Origin: Aquimarina sp. Aq78 | GTDB lineage: Bacteria; Bacteroidota; Bacteroidia; Flavobacteriales; Flavobacteriaceae | Assembly: GCF_900299525.1 (NCBI RefSeq) | Contig: NZ_OMKA01000001.1 | Span: 310,001 to 374,000 of the forward strand | Direction: 5' to 3' | Length of the DNA stretch: 64,000 nucleotides | Shown: positions 53,292 to 62,617 of the stretch, in pieces | Numbering within the stretch: position 1 is the stretch's first letter | Layout: every line of letters begins with the position of its first letter | Notes under the pieces: generated by a model | The model's input: only the letters and a program-made list of their open reading frames with translations | Databases searched by the model: none | Told to the model about the DNA's origin: nothing | Position numbers and translations under genes: made by a program

Positions 53292-54191
53292 ATGAAAAAA
53301 ACATATTTCATTTTAATACTCGTATTGGCACTGTTTTTAAATGCTTGCAATACTAAAAATCAGAAAGTAAACGATCCTGATTTTCCAACCTTAGAAGATC
53401 GCTACTTTGGAGAAGAGCCACCGGGTTTAATTCCGGTAGAGTTTGCTCCAGACATTGTTTCTCCAGAAGGGCTTTTTGAAGGAGGTAGGCATTCTCCAGA
53501 TGGGAAGAGTTACTATTTCACTAGGAAAAATGGAAAATATGAAGAGCGCACATTTTTTGTCATTCGATATGAAAATGGCAGTTGGGGGAACGAATCTGAA
53601 ACCGAACTAAAATGGCCCAGATTCTCTAAGGGAGGAGATACTTTATACCGTGGAAATAAATATAGAGATCGAACCGAAACTGGTTGGTCAGAGTACAAAA
53701 GCCTTGGAGCACCTTTTACAGATATGCATATCATGGGAATATCGTTTTCAGATGATGGAACTTCCTATTTTGATCAGTTCGAAAGGCCTGATACAATTGG
53801 TGCTATCAGTTATTCACGCCTTATAAACGGTAAATATGAACCACGTCAAAAAATGGGCAAGGAGATTAACACCGGAACATGGATTGCCCACCCACACATT
53901 GCTCCGGATGAATCTTATTTGTTATGGGATGTTGTAAGAGAAGACGGATTTGGTAATTCTGATCTCTATATTAGTTTTCGAGCGAAAGATGGTTCTTGGG
54001 TCCCAGCAATTAACATGGGAGATAAAATAAACACCGCATTAGATGAAAGTGGCGTACATGTGACAGACGATGGAAAATATCTATTTTTTTCGAGAGGAGC
54101 GTGGGAGGTTAAAGAAGATGGAAGTACTAATTGGGTAGGAACTCCTTATTGGGTGGATGCTCAGATTATTGAGAATCTCAGACCTAAATAG
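53292..54191 (+). CDS. PD40-type beta-propeller lipoprotein (stand-alone partner)
   Basis: 299 residues with a lipobox (LNACN, Cys about residue 19). Sequence after the lipobox ([69 protein letters not shown]) parallels the C-terminal half of the fusion at 34307 and the gene at 36302. With the gene just upstream it forms the split form of the hydrolase/propeller fusion. Outer-membrane anchoring is likely. Confidence 0.85.
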   Translation: MKKTYFILILVLALFLNACNTKNQKVNDPDFPTLEDRYFGEEPPGLIPVEFAPDIVSPEGLFEGGRHSPDGKSYYFTRKNGKYEERTFFVIRYENGSWGNESETELKWPRFSKGGDTLYRGNKYRDRTETGWSEYKSLGAPFTDMHIMGISFSDDGTSYFDQFERPDTIGAISYSRLINGKYEPRQKMGKEINTGTWIAHPHIAPDESYLLWDVVREDGFGNSDLYISFRAKDGSWVPAINMGDKINTALDESGVHVTDDGKYLFFSRGAWEVKEDGSTNWVGTPYWVDAQIIENLRPK

Positions 54192-54370
54192 GGCGGAACG
54201 TATAGAGGACAGATTAAAAAAGGTAACGATTTATCTTTTGAATGAAGTGCCTGTTGATGTTGCTGGAAGTAGACCTTTTTAGTAGGACAAAGCATTGCTT
54301 TGGGCCAGACGAAGCGCAGATACCAGCTGGTGGGTTGGAATTATAAATTGCAAACACAAATAAGTAAACA

Positions 54371-55285
54371 ATGAAAAAAAGAAGGATTATTGTATTTCTA
54401 CTAATAGGATTTATTTTTTCAGGAGTATATGCTCAAAAAATAGAATGGAAGGAAAAAGCAAAGCTTCCACAACCTATGAGAGGAGCAGCAGTAAGCTGCA
54501 ATAATAATATCTATTTTATGGAGGCACATTCTAAAATTTCAGGAGTTTATGAATATAATGTCGTTGAGGATACATGGAAGAAAACAACAAATATGATTAC
54601 TCGGGGATGGAATGTAAATTTAGTAGAAATAGATGGATTAATTTATGCTATTGGAGGAGCAGGAGGAGCAGGAAAACCTCTAGACAGACTAGAAGCCTAT
54701 AATCCTTTAAACAACACGTGGAATGTATTGGCGCCAATGCCAACAGGAAGACAACACAACACTTCATGCGTAGTTAATGATAAAATCTATGTTATGGGTG
54801 GAATAGCTAAGTCTAGCATGACAAATAAAATCGTAAAAACCGAAAAGAACGAAGTTTATAATCCAAAATCAAATTCATGGCAAACCTTATCTCCTCTACC
54901 TACGCCTTGTGGGGATTCAATAATTTCTGCTGTCGGGAACAATATTTATGTGCTTTGTGGTGATGTTTTATGGAAGTATGATACGCTTTCTGATACATGG
55001 GAAACGAAAAAGAATTGCCCAGTTTGGATTTCTATTTTGCTTGGTAGTGCGGTAATAAATGATAAAATTATTTTTCCCGGTGGGCAAAACAAAGACGAAA
55101 AAGCCGTTTCAAGTGTATATATTTATGATACAACAAACGATACATGGATTAAATCAACCAATTTACCCAAACCAATACAGATAGGGGGTATTACTACACT
55201 CAATGGTAAGATTTATATGATTGGAGGGAATGATACTGATTTTAACAAATATGATACTGTATATGAAGGAGCATTGGTCGATTAG
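54371..55285 (+). CDS. Secreted Kelch-repeat beta-propeller protein
   Basis: 304 residues. A signal peptide ends at VYAQ (about 22). Five to six Kelch blades follow, each with a GG-containing strand and a W: IYAIGGAGGAGKPLDRLEAYNP (residues about 84-105), IYVMGGIAK, IYVLCGD, IIFPGGQN and IYMIGGND, with spaced TW motifs. Such proteins are exported binding propellers; one subfamily includes sialic-acid mutarotase-like proteins, but residues for that could not be identified. No operon partner is clear. Confidence 0.8.
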   Translation: MKKRRIIVFLLIGFIFSGVYAQKIEWKEKAKLPQPMRGAAVSCNNNIYFMEAHSKISGVYEYNVVEDTWKKTTNMITRGWNVNLVEIDGLIYAIGGAGGAGKPLDRLEAYNPLNNTWNVLAPMPTGRQHNTSCVVNDKIYVMGGIAKSSMTNKIVKTEKNEVYNPKSNSWQTLSPLPTPCGDSIISAVGNNIYVLCGDVLWKYDTLSDTWETKKNCPVWISILLGSAVINDKIIFPGGQNKDEKAVSSVYIYDTTNDTWIKSTNLPKPIQIGGITTLNGKIYMIGGNDTDFNKYDTVYEGALVD

Positions 55286-55376
55286 GAGCCAGCAACTGAC
55301 AAAGAACTCTGTTAAAAAATAGATGAAATTTTGATGATCAATTAAAAAAAAGAATTTGAAATATAGCAGTTATTAA

Positions 55377-56147
55377 TGGGGTGCAGTATACGATAATGAT
55401 GATTTTTATAAAGATTGGGTAAGTAAAAGATATTGGGTTACTGCCTTTGCTCAAAAGAATATTGAAAAAAATGATACACAAAGGGTAGAAAACTCTTATT
55501 TGGAATTGCCTCGAATACAGGTAATTCCCATCAAAGAGGCTAAGACTGGGAGGCAATATGAACTGTATATTAAACTAGCTGTAGGGTATTCAAAAAATAA
55601 TAAGATACAATACCCTGCGCTTTATTTTACTGATGCAATGTTTCACATAGAAATATTATCTGGCTCCACAGAGTATCTGATGGAGAACGCCATTTTGGTT
55701 GGGATTTCATGGCAAAAGGATATCAATGAAAATTTAAAAAAGGAAGAAGGGGCACAAGCAAGTAGATATCGAGATTACTCCATAAGGAAGTCAAGTAACC
55801 CAGAAAATCAAGCTAAATACCAATTTTGGGAGGCCAGCAATCATCTGGATTTCATTCGTAACGATGTGATTAAGTATGTTGAAAACAATTATCAAACTGA
55901 TACTGCTAACCGCACTTATTTCGGATATTCTCTTGGTGGTTTATTTGGTGCTTACATACTATTAACACAACCGGACACCTTTAAAAACTATATTCTTGGG
56001 AGCCCAGCACTACGGGGAGATATTCCCTATCTTTCTAAGCTTGGATCACATGCAGAAATAAAACGCAAAGGATTAAATGCCAACGTTTTCGTTTCAAATG
56101 GCACTCTGGAAAAAGAATTGGGTGAGTATGCCAGGGAATGTGTATAA
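55377..56147 (+). pseudogene. Truncated esterase-like (alpha/beta hydrolase) gene
   Basis: An open frame from 55377 (after TAA 55374-55376) to TGA-type stop at 56145-56147 encodes an esterase related to the one at 45753: FGYSLGGLFG carries the nucleophile elbow and IPIKEAKTGRQYELYIKL the first strands. VTAFAQ just before the mature domain looks like the end of a signal peptide, but no start codon or hydrophobic core precedes it. The protein ends at LGEYARECV, well short of the catalytic His region, and no TPR follows. A decayed or translationally dead copy is most likely. Confidence 0.65.
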
Positions 56148-56240
56148 AATAGGGTTATACCTAAAACAATAACAATTCAGAAACATATTACGACATTTCA
56201 AAACATTTTGATTCCATTTTTTTGTCAATTTTAAGATATT

Positions 56241-56267
56241 TGAACTGTTACAACAGTTCATTTTTTT
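56241..56267 (+). terminator. Factor-independent terminator after esterase fragment
   Basis: TGAACTGTT-AC-AACAGTTCA forms a 9-bp stem with a two-base loop (likely opening to four) and is followed by seven T. Classic rightward terminator. Confidence 0.75.
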
Positions 56268-56342
56268 GTTTTGCATGCCATCCAAATAATTCCGTTATTC
56301 GTATTCATGCTATCCAAGAAAAGGAAAACTACTAATTGAAAT

Positions 56343-56375
56343 CAGATTAGTACTGTAGCCTTTTTCAGATTAGTA
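56343..56375 (+). promoter_or_regulatory. Perfect 10-bp direct repeat CAGATTAGTA, candidate LytTR site
   Basis: CAGATTAGTA occurs at 56343-56352 and 56366-56375, a 23-base period with a 13-base spacer, 72-105 bases upstream of the kinase start. Perfect identity in a region otherwise unstructured favours a regulator site. Confidence 0.5.
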
Positions 56376-56447
56376 TACACATCATGGATTGGATTTGTAT
56401 TATATCAAGCAAAACAAGGAATATCATTAATAAGCTTATAAATCACT

Positions 56448-57539
56448 ATGTTATTTAACAAAACGAAACGTATACAATATTTAGGATTTAATGATGTGTG
56501 GTTTTCGGTTGTTGGTATTTTGATTTTAAGTCTTAGTACGGATTATATCTTTAATAATTCTTTTCAGAGTTATCCTCTAGCATTAGCTTTTTATAGTTGG
56601 GGAGCTTCTTTAATAGTAACCATTTGCGATTGGCTAATTATACGAAGGATTTTAATCTTTTTACGTAAAAAATATCCTGATTTTCGTGACGATGTAAAGC
56701 GTATAGTCATTTTTTTCTTAGCCATTGTCACTACTATACTCGTTGTTGATTATGTAGGCGGGCATTTGATTGAGTATGTATATCGTCTTTTGGGTAAAAA
56801 TGCAAATTATTTCACACAGTTGAAAGTGTTGCTACCGGTTACCTTAGTAACCATAATGATTATGGCGATATACGAAGCTATGTATTATTATGTGAGGTTA
56901 AAAACATCCATTAGAGCCGAAGAACAAACTAAACAAGTAATGATTCAGGCACAATTAGATACGTTAAGAAATCAAGCACAACCACATTTTTTATTCAATA
57001 GTTTAAATACATTACGAGATATTATTGATCAAGATTCTAAAGAAGATGCAAAAGGATTTGTTGATAACCTATCTGATGTATACCGTTTTATTATCGAGTC
57101 TGGTAATTCAAATTTAATTTCCTTAGAAAAAGAGTTGAAATTTGCTAAAGCCTATATTCATATTCAATCAGAAAGATTTGGAGATAACCTGAAAGTGAAT
57201 TGGAATATTCCTGAAGATAAACTCTTAGTAATGATAGTTCCTATGAGTTTACAACTTTTACTAGAAAATGCAATAAAGCACAATATAGTTTCTAGAGCGA
57301 AACCTTTAATCATAAATGTAGAAACTAAGGATGATTACTTAGTTGTAACTAATAAAATCCAAACGAAATCAACTCAAATACCATCCACAAAAATTGGGTT
57401 AAAAAATATTGAACAGCGATATGCATTAATTACTAATAAGCTCCCTGAAATCAAAAATGATGGAATTCAATTTACCGTTTCTTTACCCTTATTAAAATTA
57501 TCCGATCAAAAGAAAAATTATGCAAATACTAATCATTGA
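56448..57539 (+). CDS. LytS-type sensor histidine kinase (pair 7)
   Basis: 363 residues. Four membrane spans (about 17-32, 45-65, 85-103, 125-145), linker, and a His_kinase domain with H180 in AQPHFLFNSLNT, N box LENAIKHN and IGLKNIEQRYAL. The Asn before Pro-His is Gln, as in pair 3. It overlaps the regulator gene by 20 bases. Downstream M20 and S41 enzymes are likely targets. Confidence 0.9.
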   Translation: MLFNKTKRIQYLGFNDVWFSVVGILILSLSTDYIFNNSFQSYPLALAFYSWGASLIVTICDWLIIRRILIFLRKKYPDFRDDVKRIVIFFLAIVTTILVVDYVGGHLIEYVYRLLGKNANYFTQLKVLLPVTLVTIMIMAIYEAMYYYVRLKTSIRAEEQTKQVMIQAQLDTLRNQAQPHFLFNSLNTLRDIIDQDSKEDAKGFVDNLSDVYRFIIESGNSNLISLEKELKFAKAYIHIQSERFGDNLKVNWNIPEDKLLVMIVPMSLQLLLENAIKHNIVSRAKPLIINVETKDDYLVVTNKIQTKSTQIPSTKIGLKNIEQRYALITNKLPEIKNDGIQFTVSLPLLKLSDQKKNYANTNH

Positions 57540-58272
57540 AGATGAACCACGTGCCGCAAATCAACTACAAAATCTACTAAATAAGAGTATTCTTGATTTT
57601 CAATTATTGGATATTATTGATAGTGTTGAAGATGCTGTATTATGGTTTAAAAAAAATACTACACCAGATCTAGTATTTATGGATATTCAATTAGCTGATG
57701 GTTTAAGTTTTGAGATTTTTCAGAAAGTAGAAATAGAGGCTCCAATTATTTTCACAACCGCTTTTGATCAATACGCGATTCAAGCATTTAAAGTAAATAG
57801 TATAGATTATCTATTAAAGCCTATTCAACAGAATGAATTAGATACGGCATTAAATAAATTCGTAAAATCTAATAAATCAAATGCTATAGAACCGACAATA
57901 CTAAAAGAGCTCCTTAACAGTATGCAAACTCCTCATAAGCGATCTGGTATATTGGTTAAAGAAGGTAGTGGGTTTGTTCAAATTAGAACTTCAGAGTTAT
58001 TATATGTCTATTCTCAAGATAGTATTACTTTTGGAGTGACTCATAATAAACGCTACATTATAGATGAGACTATGGATCAATTATTTGATTCATTAGATGC
58101 TACTAAGTTTTATAGAATTAATAGAGGGCAGATTATCTCCAAAATTTCAATTCAGAAAATAGACACTTATTTTAATCATCGTGTAAAATTATCTATCTCT
58201 AATCCTCGAGATCAAGAATTCATTGTAAGTAGACAAAAGACCAGTGATTTTAAGGAATGGATGAACAAATAA
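57520..58272 (+). CDS. LytTR-family response regulator (pair 7)
   Basis: 250 residues. Receiver with ILIIEDEPRAANQLQ, phosphoacceptor D55 in LVFMDIQLADG, TTAFDQYAIQAFKV and DYLLKPIQ; LytTR domain about 145-250 (FYRINRGQIISKISIQKI, EFIVSRQKT). The ADG after DIQL replaces the MP-x-x-G of the others. Translation is coupled with the kinase by a 20-base overlap. Confidence 0.9.
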   Translation: MQILIIEDEPRAANQLQNLLNKSILDFQLLDIIDSVEDAVLWFKKNTTPDLVFMDIQLADGLSFEIFQKVEIEAPIIFTTAFDQYAIQAFKVNSIDYLLKPIQQNELDTALNKFVKSNKSNAIEPTILKELLNSMQTPHKRSGILVKEGSGFVQIRTSELLYVYSQDSITFGVTHNKRYIIDETMDQLFDSLDATKFYRINRGQIISKISIQKIDTYFNHRVKLSISNPRDQEFIVSRQKTSDFKEWMNK

Positions 58273-58380
58273 AGCTCCTGTGACGTTTCAAATATCAAAT
58301 ACGATACTTCAACAAAAAGCTCTATTTCCAGCAACATAATAAGACCATCTTTGTGATATAATAACAAACAAAATTATATC

Positions 58381-59667
58381 ATGAAAACACAACTTATAGC
58401 CATACTTCTAATAGTAACTACAGGAATACTTTCTGCTCAATCAGGTAAAAGTACCAGCAATTATCAACAAATAGAAAAACAAACTGATGCTATCTATAGT
58501 AGTTTAGTTGAAATTAGAAGGGATTTACATGTGAACCCTGAAATATCGAAGCAAGAAAAAAGAACCTCTAAAATTGTTGCAGAATATTTAAGAAAGTTAG
58601 GTTTAGAAGTAAAAACCAATATAGGAGGACATGGAGTTGTAGGAATTCTTAAAGGTGGAAAAGAAGGACGAAATATTGCCTGGAGAGCGGATATGGATGC
58701 CATAAAAACAGATGAACCCGATGTCGTTAACTTTACCTCTAAAAATAAAGGAGTAAGACATATTTGTGGTCATGATGTTCATACCACAATAGCTTTAGGA
58801 ATTGCTACTGTTTTATCACAGCAAAAAGAAAACCTAGAAGGTACCGTTTACTTTATTTTTCAGCCAGCAGAAGAAACTTTTACAGGTGCAAAAGATATGA
58901 TTGCAGATGGCCTTTTTGATATCATTAAACCAGATGAAATTTATGGATTACATATAGGTCCAGAAGCATCAGGAGTGATTAATGTTAAGGCTAATGAGTT
59001 ATTTGCTTACATGAAAACACTTAAGATAAAATTCAAGCCTAGTGCCAATGAAAAAGAGTTAGAAAACTTTATGAATACGCTTCTAAAAAGTTTTGTTCGA
59101 AATATTGAACAAGTTGGTTCACCATGGGACATCATAAATAAGATTTCAGACCCAAAAATTGGATTGACAAACAAAGAAACAATTTTTAAAGACTACTTTA
59201 TTTTACAGGGGGGAAGACTCAATACAGATAAGGGGGTTACTTTTTATAATGCTAGTTTTCTTGAAACTGATGTAAACAAAGTAAATAGCACACCTTCTGA
59301 AATAAAAAAACAAATCCTAAATTCTAAATTTAAAGATGCTTTTATCTCCATTGAATATTCAAAGGATTATTCAGGAACTCCTATAAATGACCCTGAACTT
59401 ACAAAAATCGCATCACAAACAATTTCCAGTTTTTATAACAAAGAAATGTTTATCCCACTGTACGGCCAAGCTCCATATTTTGGCGAAGATTTTTTATACT
59501 ATCAGCAAAAAGTACCAGGAGTATTCTTTTTCTTAGGAGGATCTAACATTGAAAAAGGTATCAATTCTATGCCGCATACACCCAACTTTGCTGTGGACGA
59601 AACAACCATAAAATATGGTGTACAATCTTTTGCTTCATTAATCTTTGAGCGAGCTAACAGTAAATAA
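58381..59667 (+). CDS. Secreted M20D-family amidohydrolase
   Basis: 428 residues with a signal peptide (to LSAQ, about 20). Metal site elements of M20D amidohydrolases: WRADMDAI, HICGHDVHTTIALGIA with the coordinating Cys-Gly-His-Asp, QPAEETFTGAKDM with the catalytic Glu pair, and GLHIGP. A dimerisation domain (about 205-335) is embedded. Relatives hydrolyse N-acyl amino acids, IAA-amino acid conjugates or D-peptides. Secretion is unusual for this family. Follows LytTR pair 7 and precedes the S41 peptidase by 31 bases. Confidence 0.85.
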   Translation: MKTQLIAILLIVTTGILSAQSGKSTSNYQQIEKQTDAIYSSLVEIRRDLHVNPEISKQEKRTSKIVAEYLRKLGLEVKTNIGGHGVVGILKGGKEGRNIAWRADMDAIKTDEPDVVNFTSKNKGVRHICGHDVHTTIALGIATVLSQQKENLEGTVYFIFQPAEETFTGAKDMIADGLFDIIKPDEIYGLHIGPEASGVINVKANELFAYMKTLKIKFKPSANEKELENFMNTLLKSFVRNIEQVGSPWDIINKISDPKIGLTNKETIFKDYFILQGGRLNTDKGVTFYNASFLETDVNKVNSTPSEIKKQILNSKFKDAFISIEYSKDYSGTPINDPELTKIASQTISSFYNKEMFIPLYGQAPYFGEDFLYYQQKVPGVFFFLGGSNIEKGINSMPHTPNFAVDETTIKYGVQSFASLIFERANSK

Positions 59668-59698
59668 ACTTATAAAAACCCAACCTAAATAAAACATT

Positions 59699-61351
59699 AT
59701 GAAAAAAATACTTTTTATACTAAATATATTGCTGTTTTTTCAATTATCAGCACAAGAAACTATAAGTGCTACTCAATGGCAGGAAGACCTTCGTTTTTTA
59801 CAAAATACGATACATAAAGACTATTCGTTTCTTTTTGTAAAAACTACAAAAGAAGATTTTAATACCGAAGTGGAAACACTGTACAGGGACATTCCGAATT
59901 TACAAGAACACGAAATCATTGTTGGATTTTCTCGACTTGTGTCGTTATTCAAATATGGACATACCTATGTTAGTTTTCATCAAAAGCCTTTTGAATTTTC
60001 ACAATTACCTTTCAATTTATATGAATTTAATGATGGAATTTATATTCAGGGAACGCATAAGGACTACCCAGAAGCAGTGGGAGCAAAAGTCATAGCAATA
60101 GAAGGGAAGCCAATTGCAGAGGTCCTTAAAGCAATTGAACCAACAGTAGAAGTGGAGAATTCACAATATTTTAAAGCTTACGGAATTAATAATATACGAT
60201 ATCCTGAAATCTTACATGCCCAGAAACTAACAAAAACACTTCAAAATAAGGTAACACTTACTCTAGAAAAAGACGGAAAAGTATTTATACAATCCTTTAT
60301 TGCATTGCCTAAAGGAGAACGTGTGCCTACACACCGTGGTTATGTGCATCAAAATGAAAATTGGTTAGATGCAAGAGATCAATCAAAAACACCTTTGTAT
60401 TTACAACACCTAGATAAGGTTTACTTCTCAGAGTACTTAGCCAAAGAAAAAGTGATGTATGTTAGACATAGTAGAATTAAAGATGAAGCCGAAGAAAGTA
60501 CCAAGGATTTTTATGCCCGTGTTTTTAATGAAATAGACACTAATGATACCGAGAAATTAATTATTGATTTACGCTTAAATGGTGGTGGGAATAATTATTT
60601 AAATAAAGATGTTATAAAGGGTCTTATTAAAGCTGAAAAGATAAATAAAACAGGAAGGTTATTTGTTATAGTAGGAAAACGAACCTTTTCTGCGTGCCAA
60701 AACCTCGTTAATGAAATAGACAATTATACCAATGTTATTTTTGTAGGAGAGCCCACAGCAGAAAATGTCAATTTTTGGGGTGATAACCGACCTGTAAAGT
60801 TGCCTAACAGTACTATTGATATTTCTTTATCATATTTATGGTGGCAAGACAAGCCGGCTTTGGAAAATGCAGAATGGATCGCTCCTAGTATTCCCGTTAC
60901 CATGAGTTTTAATGAGTATGCTAACAATCAAGACCCTGTATTAGATGCAGCATTAACTTTTAACGCACAGGATTTTAAACCTAAGCCAATGGATTATATC
61001 GTAAGCTTGTATTTATCTGGACAAACACAAAAACTGGCTGAAGAACTTCCTAAAATGATTCAAGACCCACTTTATGCGTTTTGTGATTTTGAGATGGAAT
61101 TAATTAAATTAGGAAACATTTTATTACAAAGTGGTCGTGTACCTCAAATTCAGGCTTCCATCCAAGTATTTTCTATGGTTTTAGGGTTATTTCCAAATTC
61201 AGCAAACGCGCATAAATATCTAGGGGAATCTTACATTGCAACGGGAGAAACTCAAAAAGCAAAAGAAGTACTCAAAAAGGCTATTTCTATGGATTCTGAT
61301 GGAGAAATAGGGAAGAGTGCTAAAGAAATACTTTTGCAAATAACGAATTAA
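59699..61351 (+). CDS. S41-family peptidase-like protein with TPR tail
   Basis: 550 residues, signal peptide to LSAQ (19). Residues about 20-110 form an N-terminal helical domain, 112-200 a PDZ-like region, and about 280-400 the tail-specific protease (S41) core: LIIDLRLNGGGNNYLNK and the catalytic Ser S331 in RTFSACQN. A TPR-type tail (about 470-548, SANAHKYLGESYIATGETQKAKEVLKKA in 500-527) ends it. A fragment of a second copy is at 23413. Likely in one operon with the M20 enzyme under LytTR pair 7. Confidence 0.85.
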   Translation: MKKILFILNILLFFQLSAQETISATQWQEDLRFLQNTIHKDYSFLFVKTTKEDFNTEVETLYRDIPNLQEHEIIVGFSRLVSLFKYGHTYVSFHQKPFEFSQLPFNLYEFNDGIYIQGTHKDYPEAVGAKVIAIEGKPIAEVLKAIEPTVEVENSQYFKAYGINNIRYPEILHAQKLTKTLQNKVTLTLEKDGKVFIQSFIALPKGERVPTHRGYVHQNENWLDARDQSKTPLYLQHLDKVYFSEYLAKEKVMYVRHSRIKDEAEESTKDFYARVFNEIDTNDTEKLIIDLRLNGGGNNYLNKDVIKGLIKAEKINKTGRLFVIVGKRTFSACQNLVNEIDNYTNVIFVGEPTAENVNFWGDNRPVKLPNSTIDISLSYLWWQDKPALENAEWIAPSIPVTMSFNEYANNQDPVLDAALTFNAQDFKPKPMDYIVSLYLSGQTQKLAEELPKMIQDPLYAFCDFEMELIKLGNILLQSGRVPQIQASIQVFSMVLGLFPNSANAHKYLGESYIATGETQKAKEVLKKAISMDSDGEIGKSAKEILLQITN

Positions 61352-61404
61352 TAAAAATTAAATAAAGGTTTGATCAGAGCAGAGCGGTCAAAAATTGTGT
61401 GTAA

Positions 61405-61436
61405 AAATTAAAATGCCATAACAGGCATTTTAATTT
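61405..61436. terminator. Bidirectional hairpin terminator
   Basis: AAATTAAAATGCC (61405-61417) pairs perfectly with GGCATTTTAATTT (61424-61436) across a six-base loop. It separates the convergent S41 peptidase (ends 61351) and LamG lipoprotein (ends 61488) genes. Confidence 0.75.
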
Positions 61437-61487
61437 CACCAATGTGCCAGCAATATTGAAAGCCCATAAGACTTTCTGTATACGGTG

Positions 61488-62405
61488 TCATTTCTTTATT
61501 TCTAAAATAGTATGTACGCCATTTTCTAACTCATATAGTGTTGTGATTTCTTTATCTGTTAAATTTCTATTGAAAATAGATAATTCGTCCATAAGTCCAA
61601 TATATCCTAATCCTAAATAAATATTAGATTTAGACAAATCCCAAGTAAAAGGCGTATCAATATTCTTACGAGTACCCTTGAGCTTACCATTCATGTACAG
61701 AGACGCCTGTCCATTATTAGTATTTAGATTAGAAAAATTAATCAAAATATGTGTCCATTGATCACTACCAAAAGGGGGATTTTTTACTCCAGTTAGACGT
61801 TTATTAAAAATGGGATTCTCGTTATCAGGTCCTTCGGGGTTTGGATTCCATACGTTTCGATCTCCAATAACTCCTAATCGAAAATCACGAGGATTTTCTT
61901 TGGTAAAATCAACCCAAATAGCAGCATCATTATAACTTACATCTGTAATTTGAATAGGATCACAATAGCCGGGTTTTAAATCGGTAGCAGGATCTAAACT
62001 TAACCAAAATGAAACTGCGCCACTCCAATTTTCTTTATTATAGGCTACATTTTTCTCACTAAGATAATAAATATTTCCTTTGCTACGCTCTGTAAACACT
62101 AATCCATAACCATACTTTCCTTTTCCTTCTTGCCTGCTAATATCAGGTTTGTGTAATCCAACCTTTGCAGAATCTGTTGCTTTTCTATTTGGTACTGTAA
62201 ACATACGTGTATCCCCTAATGAAAAATCTGCATCAACTCCTTTATCAAAAGAAGCATAAAAGGTTAGTGCTTCTTTTAAATTAGCGTTACTATGATTTGT
62301 AACAGTTGTTTCTTTAGATTTTTTTTCCTGTTTACAAGAATATATGGTAACAGCGAAAATTGTAATGATAAATACAAATATTCTTCTTATTGATGTAATA
62401 GACAT
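61488..62405 (-). CDS. LamG/concanavalin-like lipoprotein
   Basis: 305 residues with a lipobox (YSCKQE, Cys about 24). A jelly-roll domain follows (LTFYASFDKGVDADFSLGD, SGAVSFWLSLDPATDLKPGYCDP, WTHILINFSNL, SLYMNGKLKG, IYLGLGYIGLMDELSIFN), parallel to the gene at 40445 over its length. A probable carbohydrate- or protein-binding surface lipoprotein. Its start is followed upstream by the dispersed repeat at 62496-62596. Confidence 0.85.
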   Translation of the reverse strand: MSITSIRRIFVFIITIFAVTIYSCKQEKKSKETTVTNHSNANLKEALTFYASFDKGVDADFSLGDTRMFTVPNRKATDSAKVGLHKPDISRQEGKGKYGYGLVFTERSKGNIYYLSEKNVAYNKENWSGAVSFWLSLDPATDLKPGYCDPIQITDVSYNDAAIWVDFTKENPRDFRLGVIGDRNVWNPNPEGPDNENPIFNKRLTGVKNPPFGSDQWTHILINFSNLNTNNGQASLYMNGKLKGTRKNIDTPFTWDLSKSNIYLGLGYIGLMDELSIFNRNLTDKEITTLYELENGVHTILEIKK

Positions 62406-62495
62406 AACTTAAAGGACTATAGATGAAACAAATCAAAAATACTAATTAAAACTTAGCTAGTGTATATTTCTCTCAATAAATACATGTACTATAGT

Positions 62496-62596
62496 GTACT
62501 TGCGTTATGTATTACCCTGAGCTTATCGAAGTGTTGTCGATGGGTCACTTTGCTTTGGTACTAGATAATTTTGAAGATTAAGAATCTTTGAAATTG
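62496..62596. repeat. Dispersed repeat, compound copy
   Basis: The left part (CCTGAGCTTATCGAAGTG, TGTCGATGGGTCACTTTGCT) matches the element at 8207-8262. The right part (TTTGGTACT, GAAGATTAAGAATCTTTG, GAAATTG) matches 39383-39425, hairpin included. It sits between the divergent-less upstream ends of the LamG gene and the AraC gene end. Confidence 0.6.
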
Positions 62597-62617
62597 TGGG
62601 ATGATATTTATTAATAC

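Larger units (their letters stand above)
56148..56447. other. Intergenic region with terminator and direct repeats
   Basis: Holds the terminator at 56241-56267, a CATGC(C/T)ATCCAA direct repeat at 56274 and 56306 (32-base period) and the CAGATTAGTA repeat before kinase pair 7. No gene is supported. Confidence 0.45.
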
